Positions 1 to 8,528 of a stretch of DNA of 36,399 bases are shown here, one piece after another; the first letter of the stretch is position 1, and each line of letters begins with the position of its first letter. A program made the translations under genes and the position numbers. Origin of the DNA: Desulfobacca acetoxidans (lineage in GTDB: Bacteria > Desulfobacterota > Desulfobaccia > Desulfobaccales > 0-14-0-80-60-11); the NCBI GenBank assembly GCA_022736495.1, contig DZCR01000009.1, forward strand, positions 1 through 36,399, given 5' to 3'. The notes beneath the pieces are model-generated. The model saw only the letters and a list, made by a program, of their open reading frames with translations. It had not been told where the DNA came from and ran no database searches.

Positions 1-26
1 GTTCCCCGGCCTCCCTTATGGGGTTT

Positions 27-69
27 GGGAAAGGGGCCACTTACGAAAAAGCCCCTGGCCCCCTTCCCC
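27..69. terminator. Hairpin downstream of the hydrogenase/acyl-CoA synthetase operon
   Basis: GGGAAAGGGGCCA at 27-39 pairs with the reverse complement of 56-69 with about one mismatch or bulge, around a 16-base loop. It starts about 20 bases after the stop of the last minus-strand gene of the operon. No uridine run follows directly on the minus strand, so it could be a weak terminator or a 3'-end stabilising hairpin. This is inference from structure only. Confidence 0.4.
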
Positions 70-90
70 AAAATCATATCTTTATTCCTC

Positions 91-2121
91 TTAAAGCCGC
101 GAAAAGATGCGCACGTCTACGGCGAAGAGGCCCTTTTCGTAGAGGAGGAGCGGGTTGATTTCGATCTGGTCCAGTTCCGGGTGTTTGCCGGCGAAGGTGG
201 CCAGGGCTTTCATGGCGGCCAGCAGGGCGGCGGTGTCCCGGGGAGGCAGGCCCCGGTAGCCGGTGAGGAGCGGGTAGCCCTTCACCCGTTTGATCAGGTC
301 TTCCAGTTCGGCGTCATCCGCAGGCAGCAGGCAGAAGGCTACGTCCTGATAAATCTCGGTGTTGACGCCTCCCAGGCCGAACATCAAGGTGGGACCGTAT
401 TGGGAGTCGGTGTTGACGCCCAGGATGATTTCGAGCCCCCCGGGTTTGGCCATGGGGGAGATGCTGACGCCGTCAATGGTGACCCAGCGCTCGTAGAGTT
501 GGGTGGCGTCCATAATTTCCTGATAGGCCTGGCGCACTTCGTCATCGTTTTCCAGCCCCAGGAAGACCCCGCCCATGTCGGTCTTGTGGGCGATCATCGG
601 GGAGGCGAGTTTCATAACCACGGGGTACCCGAACTGCTGGGCCAGTTGCACGGCCTGGTCGGCATCCAGGGCCAGGGGTGCAGCGGCGGCCGGGATGCCG
701 GCTTTGGCCAGGAGGCTGACGGCTTCCGGGGGCGGCAGCAGGCGCAGCCCTTCCGGGACCGCCACCTTGGGACGGCCGGGGGCCGGGGCCGGGTGGGGCT
801 CGAAACGGAAAAACTGGGCCAGGGCCTTGATCCCCCGCTCCGGGGTGGGAAAGACGGGGATGCCGGCCTCATAAAATTTTTGCCGTTCTTCCCGCTCCAC
901 TTCGGCGCCCCCCAGATAAACGACCAGTTCAGAGGCGCCGGGGGTGACTTGCCGGGAGGCTCCGGGAATGGGGTCTCCGAAGATCATCACCTGGGTGTCG
1001 TATGCGTCCCGGGTTTTGTCCATGACTTGTTTATAGAGGTCGGGGGCGCTGATGGCGTCGCCGGTCAGATCCACCGGGTTGCCCACAGCGCAGTGGGCCG
1101 GAAGCATCTCCCGCAGCCGCTCTTTCAGAATGGGGTTGGGCTCCGGAACGGTCAGACCGTTTTTCTCGGCTTCATCAATGGCCAGGATGGCGGCGCCGCC
1201 GGAAGAGGTGGTGATCATGAGCTTGGAACCCTTGGGTTTGGGGAGATAGGCCAGGGCCTTGGCAAAGTCGAAGAGTTCCTCCAGGGTATCGGCCCGGTGG
1301 ACCCGGTACTTGCGGAACAAGGCATCGTAGATGGCGTCGGCGCCGGCCATGGACTTGGTGTGGGACTCGGCGGCGCGGCTGCCCTGGGTGGTGCGTCCGG
1401 CCTTGAGGATGACCACGGGTTTTTCCGCTTCCCGCAGGGCGTCGAGGAAATACGAGGCCCGCTTGACCCCTTCGAGATAAAGGGCGATGACCTGGGTGTG
1501 GGGGTCCTGGTTAAAATACATGAGCACTTCGGCCTCATCCACGTCCACACGGTTGCCCAGGGAGACAAAGCCGCTCACGCCCAGGTGTTCGGCTGCGGCC
1601 ATATCCAGGAAGGCCGCGCCTATGGTGCCGGACTGGGAGGCGAAGGCGATGCGCCCCGGCGTGGTGATGAGCGGCCAGGAGGCGCACAGGTGCTCGTGGG
1701 GCATATTGACCCCCTGGCAGTTGGGGCCGATGACCCGGAGTCCGGTTTGGCGCACCACCTGGGCCAGCTCGTCCTGAAGACGCTCGCCATCGGGGCCGGC
1801 TTCGGCAAAACCACCGGTGATGACGATGGCGGCCTTGACCCCTTTGGCGGCGCATTGCTCCAGCGTGGGTGCGACGATTTTGGCGGGAATCACCACCACG
1901 GCCAACTCCGGGGCCGCCGGGGCGTCAGCGATGGCCTTATAGACCTTGAGGCCCAGAATCTCGTCGGCCTTGGGGTTGATGGGATAGAGGGGGCCGGGGA
2001 AGCCGCCGTTTTTCAGATTGGCCAGGATGTCGTGGCCCAGCTTACCGGGGGCGGTGGAGGCGCCGATGACCGCGACGCTTTTGGGCTTAAAGATGGGGGT
2101 CAGACTGGCAAGGATATCCAT
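91..2121 (-). CDS. NDP-forming acyl-CoA synthetase (fused alpha-beta), copy 1
   Basis: A 676-residue cytoplasmic enzyme of the acetate--CoA ligase (ADP-forming) family, which converts acyl-CoA, ADP and phosphate to acid, CoA and ATP. Domains in order: CoA-binding Rossmann fold (about 8-105, with SVAVIGAS), succinyl-CoA-ligase-like domain (about 150-290) and C-terminal ATP-grasp (about 455-670). The expected phosphohistidine is H254, in an ESHTKSMAG context where most relatives have SHTGALAG. A second conserved histidine is H512 (AHKTDMGGV) in the ATP-grasp part. The ATG at 2121 follows a good AGGAG site. It is the last gene of the hydrogenase operon, 141 bp after a related synthetase with which it shares the domain plan but has clearly diverged. 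Substrate (acetate, branched or aryl acyl-CoA) cannot be read from sequence. The altered histidine loop may mean a different substrate or activity. Confidence 0.9.
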   Translation of the reverse strand: MDILASLTPIFKPKSVAVIGASTAPGKLGHDILANLKNGGFPGPLYPINPKADEILGLKVYKAIADAPAAPELAVVVIPAKIVAPTLEQCAAKGVKAAIVITGGFAEAGPDGERLQDELAQVVRQTGLRVIGPNCQGVNMPHEHLCASWPLITTPGRIAFASQSGTIGAAFLDMAAAEHLGVSGFVSLGNRVDVDEAEVLMYFNQDPHTQVIALYLEGVKRASYFLDALREAEKPVVILKAGRTTQGSRAAESHTKSMAGADAIYDALFRKYRVHRADTLEELFDFAKALAYLPKPKGSKLMITTSSGGAAILAIDEAEKNGLTVPEPNPILKERLREMLPAHCAVGNPVDLTGDAISAPDLYKQVMDKTRDAYDTQVMIFGDPIPGASRQVTPGASELVVYLGGAEVEREERQKFYEAGIPVFPTPERGIKALAQFFRFEPHPAPAPGRPKVAVPEGLRLLPPPEAVSLLAKAGIPAAAAPLALDADQAVQLAQQFGYPVVMKLASPMIAHKTDMGGVFLGLENDDEVRQAYQEIMDATQLYERWVTIDGVSISPMAKPGGLEIILGVNTDSQYGPTLMFGLGGVNTEIYQDVAFCLLPADDAELEDLIKRVKGYPLLTGYRGLPPRDTAALLAAMKALATFAGKHPELDQIEINPLLLYEKGLFAVDVRIFSRL

Positions 2122-2262
2122 GGGGTCTCCTGGGGATTGTTATCCCGCGTCAAGCTACCGCGATGATAAAGCAGCGGGGGGCAAATTGGAAGGCGCTTTT
2201 TTCCCCTCAAAACGTCGAACTTTGGACACACCCTGATGAGGCGCGCCCTTGCGAGAAACTCA

Positions 2263-4392
2263 TTAGCCCAAGAAAATGCGGGCGTCCAGAGTTACGGCCC
2301 CCTTGCCTGCTTCGAATACCACGAAGGGATTGATGTCCAGTTCTTTCATTTCCGGGAAATCCAGGACCATCTGGGAAAGGCGCTCCAGGGATGCCACGAT
2401 GGCGGCCAGGTCCGCGGGCGGCTCGCCCCGGAAAGCCGTCAGAACGCGATAGCCCTTGAGCCCCTGGATCATTTTCCAGGCCCAGTCCTCGGAGATGGGG
2501 GCCAACTGGAAATTGACGTCCCGGAATACCTCGACAAAGGTGCCTCCCAGGCCGAACATCAAGAGCGGCCCGAAATGCGGGTCCCGGCTCATTCCCAGAA
2601 TGGTTTCCCGGCCCTTTGGCATCATTTTCTGCACCATCATACCCTGGATGCCGGCCCCGGGGTGGGTGCGAGCCACGGCAGCCAGGATTTCCTGATAAGC
2701 CCGCCGGACCTCCTCGCCGTTGGCCAGATGGAGCTTCACGCCCCCAACGTCAAATTTGTGGATGACATCGGGGGAGACGATTTTCAAGGCCACCGGATAG
2801 CCCAAGTCTGCCGCGGCCTGGATAGCCTGGTTAACATCATGGGCCCAGAAAAAGGGGACCTCCGGAAAGCCGTAAGCCTGAAAAATTTCGTGAGCCTCGG
2901 GTTCCAGGACGAATTTGCGGCCGGCCGCTTTGACGCGGTCCAACACCGCCTTTACTTTATCACGGTCAACGTCCTCGAAGGTCTTCACTTCATATTTGTC
3001 CCGGTGAATATTCGCGGCGTAGCGGGCCATGGCGCCCATGCCCCGGGCCGCCTCTTCCGGGAAATGGTAGTGGGGGAGCTTAGCTTTGGACCAGATGGCC
3101 AGGGTCTCTCCGATTTCCCCCAGGGCCATCTGGCACACCAGGGTGGGTTTATGGTGGGCGGGAGCCACCTCGGCCACCGTGGAGGCGATGGCCGCCAGGT
3201 TGGTCATGAGTTGCGGGGTCGAGATGACGATGACCCCATCCACGTTGGCATCCCCCAAAACGCCCTCCAGGGCGAGGCGGTAGCGGTCTTCCCGGGCGTC
3301 CCCCAGGACATCCACCGGGTTGCGCACATTGGCCGCCGGGGGTAGCCCGGCCTTGAGCTTGGTCAGGGTAAGCTCCTCAAATTCGGCAATCTCCAGCCCG
3401 TAGCGCACCGCGGCGTCGGTGGTCATAATGCCTAAGCCCCCGGCATTGGTGACGATGGCCACCCGGTTGCCTTGAGGCAGCGGCTGGGTGGAAAAAGCCA
3501 GGGCATAGTCGAACAACTCCTCCAGGGATTCCACCCGGAGGACGCCGCACTGGGCAAACAGGGCGTCATAGGCTTCATCGGAGCCGGCCAGGGCCCCGGT
3601 GTGGGAGGAGGCGGCCCGGGCCCCGGCCGCGGTCCGGCCGGATTTGATGGCCAGGATAGGCTTCTTGTTGCCCTGCTCGCCGGTGATCTCCCGGGCCAGT
3701 TGGAAAAATCTTTTGGGGTCGCTGAGGTCTTCCAGGTACAACGCGATCACGTCGGTCAGCGGGTCGTCCTTCAGGTAGGCCAGGAAGTCGTTTTCATTGA
3801 GGTCGGCCTTGTTGCCCACGGACACGAACTTGGACAGGCCGATATCCTCGCCCTGGGCGTACTCCAGGGCCGCCACCCCCACCGCGCCGCTCTGGGAGAC
3901 CAGGGCGATGTTGCCGGCGCGGGGCATCAGCCGGGCAAAGGAGCCGTTCATGGAGACCTCGGGGTCGGTGTTGATGATGCCCAGGCAGTTGGGGCCCAGG
4001 AGGCGAATGCCGTTGTCTTTGGCCGCCTTCAAGAGCAGTTGCTCCTGGGCTACCCCGGCGCCGCCCAACTCCTTAAAGCCCGCAGTGATGACGATGGCGG
4101 CCTTGATGCCTTTTTGGGCGCATTCCTCCATAGTGGCAGAGACCTGGGCGCTGGGGACGATGATGATGCTCAAGTCCACGGCGTCGGGGATGTCCAGGAC
4201 GGTGGGGAAGGCCTTGACGCTCATGACGCTTAAGGCCTTGAGATTCACCGGGTAGACGACCCCGGCATAGCCGTGTTTGAAGAGGTTGGCAAAGACCGCC
4301 TGGCCCACGCTGCCGGGGCGGCTGGTGGCGCCGATGACCGCCACGGAGCGCGGCGCAAAGAGGACGTTGAGATCCTGAGGATTCGGGTTCAT
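2263..4392 (-). CDS. NDP-forming acyl-CoA synthetase (fused alpha-beta), copy 2
   Basis: A 709-residue member of the same family as the downstream gene. CoA-binding domain about 9-110 (SVAVIGAT), ligase domain about 155-310 with the canonical active-site loop SHTGALAGSDEAYD (H264), and an ATP-grasp domain about 490-700 with the conserved IHKFDVGGV histidine. All known catalytic positions I can recognise are intact, so it should make ATP from acyl-CoA by substrate-level phosphorylation. The ATG at 4392 is preceded by an AAAGGTGA-type site. Only 4 bases separate it from the stop of the hydrogenase maturation protease, so the two are almost certainly cotranscribed. This places ATP-forming acyl-CoA hydrolysis in the same transcript as H2 metabolism. 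The exact acyl substrate is unknown. Confidence 0.92.
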   Translation of the reverse strand: MNPNPQDLNVLFAPRSVAVIGATSRPGSVGQAVFANLFKHGYAGVVYPVNLKALSVMSVKAFPTVLDIPDAVDLSIIIVPSAQVSATMEECAQKGIKAAIVITAGFKELGGAGVAQEQLLLKAAKDNGIRLLGPNCLGIINTDPEVSMNGSFARLMPRAGNIALVSQSGAVGVAALEYAQGEDIGLSKFVSVGNKADLNENDFLAYLKDDPLTDVIALYLEDLSDPKRFFQLAREITGEQGNKKPILAIKSGRTAAGARAASSHTGALAGSDEAYDALFAQCGVLRVESLEELFDYALAFSTQPLPQGNRVAIVTNAGGLGIMTTDAAVRYGLEIAEFEELTLTKLKAGLPPAANVRNPVDVLGDAREDRYRLALEGVLGDANVDGVIVISTPQLMTNLAAIASTVAEVAPAHHKPTLVCQMALGEIGETLAIWSKAKLPHYHFPEEAARGMGAMARYAANIHRDKYEVKTFEDVDRDKVKAVLDRVKAAGRKFVLEPEAHEIFQAYGFPEVPFFWAHDVNQAIQAAADLGYPVALKIVSPDVIHKFDVGGVKLHLANGEEVRRAYQEILAAVARTHPGAGIQGMMVQKMMPKGRETILGMSRDPHFGPLLMFGLGGTFVEVFRDVNFQLAPISEDWAWKMIQGLKGYRVLTAFRGEPPADLAAIVASLERLSQMVLDFPEMKELDINPFVVFEAGKGAVTLDARIFLG

Positions 4393-4396
4393 CGTT

Positions 4397-4909
4397 TCAC
4401 CTTTCAGGTTTTAGCGCTTCAGAGACTTCCTGACCATGCCAGGCCTGGATATCTGCGGCGATGCGGCGGGCCGCCTCCGGGATGGCCGCGGCCACCGCCG
4501 GGGATAAGGCATCGCCGATACCGAAATTTTCCCCTTCAATCCCGTAGATGATGAGAACGGGGGGCAGGTCCTGAAAAACCTTGCCCAGGGCCAGGGCCTC
4601 GGACAGCCCCCAGCCGTGGGACGAGGTCGACCAGGAAACGGGGAAGGTGGCCGCAGGGTCATGCGCGTCAAAGCGATAGATGGTTCCTGGGGCACCGCCG
4701 GAGACGACGGCGTCTGCCACGATAACCCTGGCGGCACCCTTCCAGGCGTCGGCGAGGGCGCTGCCCGTTCCCGGGCTCTCGGCAATCTCTATCTGGGGGA
4801 GATTTTCTTTTCGGAGTCGGCGGACTACCAGCAGACCCGCGCCATCGTCTCCCCGCCAGGCATTGCCCACGCCGATAACTTTTATTGAGGTTTTGGGTGG
4901 AGTAGGCAT
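4397..4909 (-). CDS. [NiFe]-hydrogenase maturation protease (HycI/HybD family)
   Basis: A 170-residue endopeptidase of the family that removes the C-terminal tail of the hydrogenase large subunit after nickel insertion. The N-terminal signature GVGNAWRGDDGAG is at 13-25. The usual nickel-sensing residues are visible: D21/D22 in the first motif, D66 in IVADAV and H98 in SSHGWGL. Family length is about 150-180, so it is complete. It follows the large-subunit gene by 174 bp, which hold a repeat and a long hairpin, and it precedes the acyl-CoA synthetase by 4 bp. The likely substrate is the product of the neighbouring large-subunit gene, whose tail after DPCISCATH is nine residues. Confidence 0.9.
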   Translation of the reverse strand: MPTPPKTSIKVIGVGNAWRGDDGAGLLVVRRLRKENLPQIEIAESPGTGSALADAWKGAARVIVADAVVSGGAPGTIYRFDAHDPAATFPVSWSTSSHGWGLSEALALGKVFQDLPPVLIIYGIEGENFGIGDALSPAVAAAIPEAARRIAADIQAWHGQEVSEALKPER

Positions 4910-4927
4910 GGCTGATACGCTTTATCA

Positions 4928-4956
4928 TAGGAGCGGGTTTGAAGCCCGCCTCTACA
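4928..4956. repeat. Short palindromic intergenic repeat, copy 1
   Basis: TAGGAGCGGGTTTGAAGCCCG followed by CCTCTACA forms a short imperfect palindrome. A related sequence on the opposite strand lies at 8024-8048 in the same operon. This resembles the small GC-rich palindromes scattered between genes in many proteobacteria. Function unknown. Confidence 0.5.
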
Positions 4957-4998
4957 GGACGACGCACCGCAGAGGGCGGCGGTGCCACATCTTAATTA

Positions 4999-5050
4999 AG
5001 CGCCGGGAAAACCTCTTCTCATTCAAGATAAGGAGGGTTCTCCCGGCGCT
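4999..5050. repeat. Long hairpin between large-subunit and protease genes
   Basis: AGCGCCGGGA at 4999-5008 is perfectly complementary to TCCCGGCGCT at 5041-5050. After one mismatch the stem continues with AACC/GGTT, giving about 15 pairs around a roughly 21-base loop. It sits in the only sizeable gap among the hydrogenase genes on the minus strand and lacks a uridine run in that direction. It could set a processing or stability boundary that lowers protease and synthetase expression relative to the structural subunits. That role is inference. Confidence 0.5.
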
Positions 5051-5083
5051 CAAGCCGCTTTGCTATTTTTTTTCCGCAGTCGC

Positions 5084-6373
5084 TTACCGGCGCTCGAATT
5101 TGACCTTCAAGAAATGGGTGGCGCAGGAGATGCAGGGGTCATAGTTGCGCACCATCTGTTCGCACTGCCAGGTAAGCTGATCCTCGGGCAAATCCAGGCG
5201 CTTAGACACAAAGTGATAGAGATCGTCCTCGATGATCCTCTGATTCTGGGAAGTGGGCGGCACGATCTTGGCCGCCTGGATGACGCCGTCCGCATCTATC
5301 CGGTAACGGTGATAGAGCAAGCCCCGGGGGGCCTCGGTGGCGGCACAGCCCACCACGGCCCGGGGCTCAACCTTAACGGCGGGTGCATCCGGCCGCTCGT
5401 AAGTCTGGATAATGGCCAGGGCCTCCTCCACGGCATAAAGGATTTCCACGGCCCGGACGATGATGCTCTGAAAGGGGTTTTGGCAGATCGGTCCCAGGCC
5501 GGCTTCCCGGGCGCTCTCCTGGGCCAGGGGGGTCAGCAGATCGAAGTTCAGGTTGTACCGGGCCAGGGGGCCGGCAAAATAGGCGCCCCGCTCTTTTAAA
5601 GCAGAATGCAGGGCGTGGGTGTAGGGCACGTGCTCTTCCGCAAAGTGCTGCTCGTAGTCCTGGACGTCGATATCCAGGCCTTTATTGGACACCACCCGGC
5701 CTTCGTTGAAGGGATATTCCGCTCCGTGGCGCAGGGCGACAAATTCGTAGTCCTGCTCAAACTCCGGGAAGGTAAAGCCCCCCACCCAGCGCACCGCCTG
5801 AACGGCCGCATCCCGGGCCCACTTGAGTTTCTCGGCCAGGGGCGCCAGGTCCCGTTTGTGGGGCGCCTTATAGAAGCCGCCCACCCGGACGTTGATGGGG
5901 TGGATCTCCCGGCCCCCCAGGGTGCTGACGATATCGTTGCCCACTTTTTTCAGTTGCAGCCCCATCTTCACGGTGTCCGGATGATCCTGGGCCATCTGGA
6001 TGGCGTCCTGGTAGCCCAGAAAGTCCGGGGCGTGGAGCATGAAGACGTGGAGGCCGTGGGACTCGATCCATTCGCCGCAGTACAACAGCCGCCGCAGGGA
6101 CCGGAGGGGACCGGAGACCGCCACGCCCAGGGCCCGCTCCAGGGCGTGCACCGAGCTCATCTGATAGGCCACCGGGCAAATGCCGCAGATGCGGGCAGTG
6201 ATGTCCGGGGCCTCGGTGAAGTTGCGGCCCTGGAGGAAGGCCTCAAAGAAGCGGGGCGGCTCAAAGATCTTCAACTGCACCCGGGTCACGGCGTTATCTT
6301 TGATATGGATATCGAGGCCGCCTTCCCCTTCCACCCGGGCCAGATACTTGACCGTGATACTTTTACTTTTCAT
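5084..6373 (-). CDS. hydA: [NiFe] hydrogenase large (alpha) subunit, group 3b-like
   Basis: A 429-residue catalytic subunit that holds the NiFe(CN)2CO centre. The N-terminal ligand motif [10 protein letters not shown] gives C63 and C66. The C-terminal motif DPCISCATH gives C414 and C417, with H420 as the expected cleavage site, leaving a nine-residue tail FLKVKFERR. This motif pair and the subunit set (beta, gamma, delta, alpha) fit the soluble bidirectional NAD(P)-linked hydrogenases (sulfhydrogenase/Hyh type, group 3b), as does the length of about 430. The ATG at 6373 follows an AGGAGA site and overlaps the end of the small-subunit gene by 11 bp, implying translational coupling. No signal peptide is present in the small subunit, so the enzyme should be cytoplasmic. 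Group 3c is the main alternative, but the FAD/NAD subunit argues for 3b. Confidence 0.92.
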   Translation of the reverse strand: MKSKSITVKYLARVEGEGGLDIHIKDNAVTRVQLKIFEPPRFFEAFLQGRNFTEAPDITARICGICPVAYQMSSVHALERALGVAVSGPLRSLRRLLYCGEWIESHGLHVFMLHAPDFLGYQDAIQMAQDHPDTVKMGLQLKKVGNDIVSTLGGREIHPINVRVGGFYKAPHKRDLAPLAEKLKWARDAAVQAVRWVGGFTFPEFEQDYEFVALRHGAEYPFNEGRVVSNKGLDIDVQDYEQHFAEEHVPYTHALHSALKERGAYFAGPLARYNLNFDLLTPLAQESAREAGLGPICQNPFQSIIVRAVEILYAVEEALAIIQTYERPDAPAVKVEPRAVVGCAATEAPRGLLYHRYRIDADGVIQAAKIVPPTSQNQRIIEDDLYHFVSKRLDLPEDQLTWQCEQMVRNYDPCISCATHFLKVKFERR

Positions 6374-7142
6374 GGGCTGTGCTCTCCTGGCGAAAGGCGG
6401 GGGCGTTGGCGTAAAAGGCCCGGAAGGCCCGCACCAAATTGGCTTCGCTCATGCCCAGCTTTTGACTGAACCAGGCGGCCAGGGCTGCGGTGTTGGGGGT
6501 TTCCTTGGGGCCGTAGCAGCCATAACAGCCGCGGTGGTAGGTGGGGCACAGGGCCCCGCAGCCGGCATGGGTCACCGGTCCCAGGCAGGGGGTGCCCATG
6601 ACCATGACGCAGATATTGCCCCGGGCCTTGCAGTCGATACAGACGCTGTGCTCCCGGACCACCGGAGGCCGCCCTTGCAGAAAGTGGCTGATCACTTCCA
6701 GGAGCTGGCGCTTGTTGATGGGGCAGCCGTTGAGGCCGAAATCCACCTTAACGTGGGCCGCGATGGGGGTGGATTCCTTCAGGGTCTGGATGGCCTCCGG
6801 TTTGGCGTACACCGCGTTGATGAAGTCATTGACATCCTTAAAATTGCGCAGAGCCTGGATGCCCCCGGAGTTGGCGCAGGTGCCGATGGCCACGAGATAT
6901 TTGGAAGCCCGGCGCACGTGCTTGATCATCTCGGCGTCATGAGGGGTGGTGATGGAGCCATCCACCAGGGTCAAATCATAGGGGCCTTTGACCATGGCCC
7001 GGGAGGCCTCGACAAAATAGGCGATCTCCAGTTCGCCGGCAACAGCCAGCAATTCGTCTTCGCAATCCAGGAGAGATAACTGACAACCGTCGCAGGAAGC
7101 GAATTTCCACACGGACAAGCGGGGCTGGCGCTTTTTGGTCAT
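6363..7142 (-). CDS. hydD: [NiFe] hydrogenase small (delta) subunit
   Basis: A 259-residue electron-transfer subunit that pairs with the large subunit. C17 and C20 ([12 protein letters not shown]) begin the proximal cluster motif. Further cysteines occur in [27 protein letters not shown] and the cysteine-rich [20 protein letters not shown] segment, enough for three [4Fe-4S] clusters as in sulfhydrogenase delta subunits. I chose the ATG at 7142 rather than a start 60 bases upstream because GGGAGGTG precedes it and homologous sequence begins there. The upstream extension would also overlap the preceding gene. It has no Tat signal, unlike periplasmic uptake hydrogenases. It starts 1 base after the stop of the FAD subunit gene and overlaps the large-subunit gene. 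Confidence 0.9.
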   Translation of the reverse strand: MTKKRQPRLSVWKFASCDGCQLSLLDCEDELLAVAGELEIAYFVEASRAMVKGPYDLTLVDGSITTPHDAEMIKHVRRASKYLVAIGTCANSGGIQALRNFKDVNDFINAVYAKPEAIQTLKESTPIAAHVKVDFGLNGCPINKRQLLEVISHFLQGRPPVVREHSVCIDCKARGNICVMVMGTPCLGPVTHAGCGALCPTYHRGCYGCYGPKETPNTAALAAWFSQKLGMSEANLVRAFRAFYANAPAFRQESTAHEK

Positions 7143-7143
7143 A

Positions 7144-7983
7144 TCACACCTCCCGGCGCTCGAACCAGTCTTTGACGCGGTCATAGCGGAACACCGGGCC
7201 ATCTTTGCAGACGAAGAACGGCCCCCACTGGCAGTGGCCGCACAGGCCGACGCCGCACTTCATGTTGCGCTCCATGGAGAGATAAATCTGCTCCGGCGTG
7301 AGGCCATGGTTCAGCAGCTCCATCACGGTGAAGCGCATCATCACCCCGGGGCCGCAGACCAGAGCCACGGTATTGGGAGGGTCGAACCGGGCCCGGTCGA
7401 TGATCTTGGTCACCACCCCCACATTGGTGTGCCATTCGCCCTCCGCCGCGTCCACGGTGACATGCACCCGGAAGTCGAAGCGGCCGCGCCAGCGCTTCAG
7501 TTCCTTGGGGTAGAGCAGGTCCTTGGGGGTCCGGGCGCCGTAGATCACCTCAACGCTGCCGTAGTCGCCCCGGTGGTTGAGGATCTCATAGAGGGCCGGG
7601 CGCAAAGGGGCGAGCCCCAGGCCGCCCGCGATGATCAGGACGTCGCTGCCCGCCACCTGGGCCACCGGCCAGGGTACGCCGAAAGGACCCCGCACGCCCA
7701 GGGCGTCCCCCGGTTTCAGGCGGCAGATGGCCGTGGTGACGTTACCCACGTCCCGGACGGTGTGGATTAAGGTTCCGGTGCGGCCCGGGTCGCCGCTGAT
7801 GGAGATGGGCACCTCTCCCGCGCCAAAGGCATAGAGCATGTTGAACTGGCCCGGGGCAAAACTGAAATTGGCGGGCTCCCCCGGGCGGGTTAAGTCCAGG
7901 GTATAGGTGTCGTAAGTTTCCCGCTTGACTTTTTGGACCACAAATAGGGTCGGGATCATTGGATCAGGCTGGTTTGCGGTCAT
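7144..7983 (-). CDS. hydG: Hydrogenase FAD/NAD(P)-binding (gamma) subunit
   Basis: A 279-residue ferredoxin-reductase-like subunit that passes electrons between the hydrogenase clusters and NAD(P). The FAD-binding region contains PGQFNML (about 44-50) and SISGDP. The nucleotide-binding half has [13 protein letters not shown] (about 117-129) and CGPGVMM (210-216). The C-terminal [2Fe-2S] motif uses C243, C248, C251 and C259, the layout of the dihydroorotate-dehydrogenase PyrK / sulfhydrogenase gamma family. The name is that of the Pyrococcus sulfhydrogenase subunit, not the [FeFe]-hydrogenase maturase with the same symbol. ATG at 7983 with a GGGAAGG site. Whether NAD or NADP is preferred cannot be decided here. 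Confidence 0.9.
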   Translation of the reverse strand: MTANQPDPMIPTLFVVQKVKRETYDTYTLDLTRPGEPANFSFAPGQFNMLYAFGAGEVPISISGDPGRTGTLIHTVRDVGNVTTAICRLKPGDALGVRGPFGVPWPVAQVAGSDVLIIAGGLGLAPLRPALYEILNHRGDYGSVEVIYGARTPKDLLYPKELKRWRGRFDFRVHVTVDAAEGEWHTNVGVVTKIIDRARFDPPNTVALVCGPGVMMRFTVMELLNHGLTPEQIYLSMERNMKCGVGLCGHCQWGPFFVCKDGPVFRYDRVKDWFERREV

Positions 7984-8023
7984 ATGCCTTCCCGGTAGTC
8001 GATTCTGAGGATGGCTTGAAGCT

Positions 8024-8048
8024 GGGGCGTTTAAAACCCGCCCCTACA
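8024..8048. repeat. Short palindromic intergenic repeat, copy 2
   Basis: GGGGCGTTTAAAACCCGCCC followed by CTACA is a near palindrome, related on the opposite strand to the sequence at 4928-4956. It lies in the 88-bp gap between the cyclic-nucleotide-fold gene and the FAD-subunit gene. Function unknown. Confidence 0.45.
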
Positions 8049-8071
8049 CCCCAAAACCAGATAATGATCAG

Positions 8072-8524
8072 TTATCCATACATATCAGCGAGTTGGAGCT
8101 TGGTCACCCGGAATTGCACCGCCAGGTGATGGGCGTAGCGCCGCAAGAGTTCGTAGCCGAAGTCATGGTCCTGGTCGCACTTAGCCCGGAGACACTGGAT
8201 ATCCAGGCTGATGACCCGGGTCAGCTCCTGGGCCTTGGCGTCCAGGTGCCAGTGATAGGGCTGGTCAAACCAGAGCCACCCCAGCACGTCGGCTTCTCCC
8301 AAGGATTGCACGGTGACCGGCCCCCGGCGGGCCCGGTAGATTTCCACCGCCACCCGGCCGTGATGAATCACATAAAACTTGCTGGCTTCTTCATCATCCC
8401 GGCAGAGAAACTCCCCCGGTGTGAAGGTCTCCCGGGAGGCGCATTCCAGGACGAATTGAAGATAACGGGAATCCAGGCCCTTAAAAAACGGGTGGGCCGC
8501 CAGAATGGGCGCCATCGTTTCCAT
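8072..8524 (-). CDS. Cyclic-nucleotide-binding-fold protein inside the hydrogenase operon
   Basis: A 150-residue single-domain protein of the CRP/cNMP-binding beta-roll type (about 10-115), followed by helices (about 118-145) and no DNA-binding HTH. The [17 protein letters not shown] and GEADVLGW segments are typical of the fold. The phosphate-binding cassette reads [19 protein letters not shown] and lacks the conserved arginine that contacts the cyclic phosphate in CRP, so it may bind another ligand or only protein. The ATG at 8524 was chosen because AAGGAG precedes it and it lies 4 bp after the beta-subunit stop. A longer frame upstream would overlap that gene. Its place between two hydrogenase subunit genes suggests an allosteric or assembly role in the complex. 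This is inference. Confidence 0.8.
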   Translation of the reverse strand: METMAPILAAHPFFKGLDSRYLQFVLECASRETFTPGEFLCRDDEEASKFYVIHHGRVAVEIYRARRGPVTVQSLGEADVLGWLWFDQPYHWHLDAKAQELTRVISLDIQCLRAKCDQDHDFGYELLRRYAHHLAVQFRVTKLQLADMYG

Positions 8525-8528
8525 GGTG

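Noticed and set aside
25..2166. Long plus-strand open frame of 713 codons opposite acyl-CoA synthetase copy 1
   Set aside because: It is the antisense shadow of a GC-rich gene. Its translation is Gly/His-rich with no domain, while the minus strand encodes a clear enzyme.
2236..4255. Several plus-strand frames opposite acyl-CoA synthetase copy 2
   Set aside because: Shadow frames of a GC-rich coding sequence with atypical composition.
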